Shown piece by piece: positions 5,736 to 7,341 of a stretch of DNA of 7,341 nt. This DNA is from Pseudomonadota bacterium (GTDB lineage: Bacteria; Pseudomonadota; Alphaproteobacteria; Reyranellales; Reyranellaceae). The first letter of the stretch is position 1. Each line of letters starts with the position of its first letter. Made by a program: the position numbers and the translations under genes. The notes beneath the pieces were generated by a model, which did not search any database, had not been told where the DNA came from, and was given only the letters and a program-made list of their open reading frames with translations. The stretch spans positions 1-7,341 of the forward strand of contig JAEWIV010000475.1 in NCBI GenBank assembly GCA_023386865.1, read 5' to 3'.

Positions 5736-7298
5736 ATGAGCAGACGTACACTTGGTCTCTTTGTCGCGTTTGCGTTGAGTATGGGGGGCGCCGCCCAGGC
5801 GCAGACGACGTTGCGGGTCGTCAATCATTCGGACCTCAAGATCATCGATCCGATCTGGACCACGGCGTACATCGTGCGCAACCACGGCTACATGATCTAC
5901 GACACGCTGTTCGCGCTGGACGGCAACCTCGAGGTCAAGCCGCAGATGGTCGACAAGTGGTCGACCTCCGACGACAAGCTCACCTGGACCTTCACCCTGC
6001 GCGACGGCCTGGAGTTCCACGACGGCACGCCGGTGACGGCCGAGGACGTCGTGCCCTCGCTCAAGCGCTGGGCGGTGCGCGATCCGCTGGGCCAGATGCT
6101 GTGGACCAAGGTCAACGACGTGAAGGCGGTCGATGCCAAGACCTTCCAGATCCTGCTCAAGGCGCCGACGGGCATCATGCTGCAGGCCCTGGGCAAGCCG
6201 TCCGGCAATGCCTTCGTCATGCCCAAGCGCATCGCCGAGACCGACCCGTCCAAGCAGATCGAGGACGCGACGGGTTCGGGGCCGTTCATCTTCGTGAAGA
6301 ACGAATGGAAGCCCGGCGAGAAGACGGTCTACGTCAAGAACCCCAAGTACAAGCCGCGCAGCGAGCCGCCCTCGGGCCTGGCCGGCGGAAAGATCGCCAA
6401 GGTCGATCGCGTCGAATGGGTGGCGATGTCCGATCAGCAGACCGTCGTGAACGCGCTGCTCAAGGGCGAGATCGACATGATCGAATCGCCGCAGCACGAC
6501 CTGTTCAAGGTCATGGAAGCCGACAAGAACGTGAAGCTGGTCAATCTCAACAAGTGGGGCAACCAGTACATCTTCCGCTTCAACCAGCTCTACAAGCCGT
6601 TCGACAATCCCAAGATCCGCCAGGCTGCGCTCTATGCCTTCAACCAGAAGGACTTTCTCGACGGCGTGATCGGCGATCCCAAGTGGTACAAGACCTGCAA
6701 GGCGATGTTCATGTGCGACACGCCCTATGCCAGCTTCAAGGGCTTCGAGGACAAGTTAGATTCGAACTTCAACAAGGCCAAGGAGCTGTTGAAGGAAGGC
6801 GGCTACGACGGCACGCCGGTGGTGCTGATGCACTCGACCGACCTCTATGTGCTGGCCAACCTGGCGCCGGTCGCCAAGGCGCTCCTCGAAAGGGCAGGGA
6901 TGAAAGTCGACATGCAGTCGATGGACTGGCAGACCCTGGTCAGCCGCCGCGCCCGCAAGGATGCTCCGGACAAGGGCGGCTGGAACGCCTTCCTGACCTC
7001 TTCGGCCTCGGTCGACATCGTCGATCCGCTGGCCAACACCTACATCAATGCCGTCGGCGAGAATGCCTGGTTCGGCTGGCCCAAGGATGAGGAGCTGGTG
7101 AAGCTGCGCGCAGCCTTCGCCGACGAGACCGACGCGGCCAAGCGTAAGGAGCTCGCCGTCGCCATGCAGGTGCGGGTGTCGGACAACCCGACCCACGCCT
7201 TCCTCGGCCAGTGGTATGCGCCGGTGGCGTTGCGCAAGAACATCACCGGCAACCTCGAATCGCCGGTGACGATCTTCTGGAACGTCGAGAAGAAATGA
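5736..7298 (+). CDS. ABC transporter substrate-binding protein, family 5 (DppA/OppA-like)
   Basis: A 520-residue periplasmic solute-binding protein (SBP_bac_5) that captures a small molecule or peptide and delivers it to an ABC importer. A Sec signal peptide is clear: basic MSRR, hydrophobic core LGLFVAFALSMGG and cleavage after AQA (residues 20-22). The family hallmark region follows: LFALDGNLEVKPQMVDKW (58-75), then WTFTLRDGLEFHDGTPVTAEDV (84-105) and SLKRW. Further on are GSGPF (180-184) and NQ..FRFN..YKPFDNPKIRQAALYAF (276-302), both typical. Cys321 and Cys327 could form a disulphide in the periplasm. There is no lipobox cysteine, so the protein should be soluble. ATG 5736 has GGAGGGAG 7 bases upstream. 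It comes 18 bp after the GMC gene and is probably the last gene of this transcript segment, or the first of the transporter set. Permease and ATPase genes would be expected to the right, outside the window. Ligand unknown; many relatives bind non-peptides. Confidence 0.95.
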   Translation: MSRRTLGLFVAFALSMGGAAQAQTTLRVVNHSDLKIIDPIWTTAYIVRNHGYMIYDTLFALDGNLEVKPQMVDKWSTSDDKLTWTFTLRDGLEFHDGTPVTAEDVVPSLKRWAVRDPLGQMLWTKVNDVKAVDAKTFQILLKAPTGIMLQALGKPSGNAFVMPKRIAETDPSKQIEDATGSGPFIFVKNEWKPGEKTVYVKNPKYKPRSEPPSGLAGGKIAKVDRVEWVAMSDQQTVVNALLKGEIDMIESPQHDLFKVMEADKNVKLVNLNKWGNQYIFRFNQLYKPFDNPKIRQAALYAFNQKDFLDGVIGDPKWYKTCKAMFMCDTPYASFKGFEDKLDSNFNKAKELLKEGGYDGTPVVLMHSTDLYVLANLAPVAKALLERAGMKVDMQSMDWQTLVSRRARKDAPDKGGWNAFLTSSASVDIVDPLANTYINAVGENAWFGWPKDEELVKLRAAFADETDAAKRKELAVAMQVRVSDNPTHAFLGQWYAPVALRKNITGNLESPVTIFWNVEKK

Positions 7299-7309
7299 CT
7301 CAGCGGACC

Positions 7310-7327
7310 GCGGGCCTCCCGGCCCGC
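7310..7327. terminator. GC-rich hairpin after the binding-protein gene
   Basis: A perfect 7-bp stem, GCGGGCC (7310-7316) and GGCCCGC (7321-7327), with loop TCCC, starts 11 bases after the stop codon. No T-run follows inside the window. It could be a weak terminator, or a partial attenuator that lets the strongly expressed binding protein be made in excess over downstream permeases. Confidence 0.4.
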
Positions 7328-7341
7328 TCATGATCATGAGC
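7326..7341. repeat. Perfect 16-bp palindrome at the right edge
   Basis: GCTCATGATCATGAGC is exactly self-complementary and reaches the last base of the window, so it may be longer. It overlaps the last two bases of the preceding hairpin. With no loop it suits a dimeric protein-binding site upstream of the next gene, though a role in transcript structure is also possible. Confidence 0.45.

Overview
The window looks like chromosomal DNA from a GC-rich alphaproteobacterium. Codon third positions are almost all G or C, Shine-Dalgarno sites are strong (GGAGG and AGGGAG types), and the protein types fit: a stand-alone Lrp/AsnC ligand-binding domain, an ACMSD-like amidohydrolase, a GMC oxidoreductase and a family 5 solute-binding protein. 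A rhizobial or Rhodospirillales/Reyranella-type host is my inference. No marker gene here proves it.

Left part (1-690). A hydrophobic protein is cut by the left edge and reads leftward (1-191). Divergent from it is a complete 79-aa single-domain RAM protein (251-490). Facing that gene is a candidate 35-aa membrane peptide on the minus strand (583-690). A near-perfect stem-loop (513-550) lies between the two converging 3' ends.

Middle part (691-1544). This stretch is gene-poor and looks like decayed accessory DNA. It holds the N-terminal ~61 codons of an IS256-family (mutator-type) transposase on the minus strand (about 1020-1202), cut off abruptly with no catalytic domain. The sequence on either side has no convincing gene. 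At its right end is a good intrinsic terminator (1480-1515, minus strand) serving the amidohydrolase.

Right part (1545-7298). This is a compact catabolic locus. An amidohydrolase-2 gene reads leftward (1545-2687). A 108-bp intergenic region with a tandem 13-bp direct repeat separates it from a rightward, tightly packed set: SDR dehydrogenase (2796-3644), GFA-like zinc protein (3656-4063), GMC flavoprotein dehydrogenase (4053-5717) and a secreted family 5 solute-binding protein (5736-7298). Gaps and overlaps are between -11 and +18 bp, so one transcript is likely. A plausible reading is uptake of a small organic compound by an ABC transporter whose other subunits would lie beyond the right edge, followed by FAD- and NAD(P)-dependent oxidation of an alcohol and carbonyl. 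The amidohydrolase would then hydrolyse or decarboxylate a product. The substrate cannot be told from sequence. The window ends in a GC hairpin followed by a perfect 16-bp palindrome.

I did not find clear evidence of an entirely new system. The best candidates for a second look are the catabolic locus itself, the tandem repeat in its divergent promoter region, the non-standard motif in the GMC active site and the small membrane peptide.
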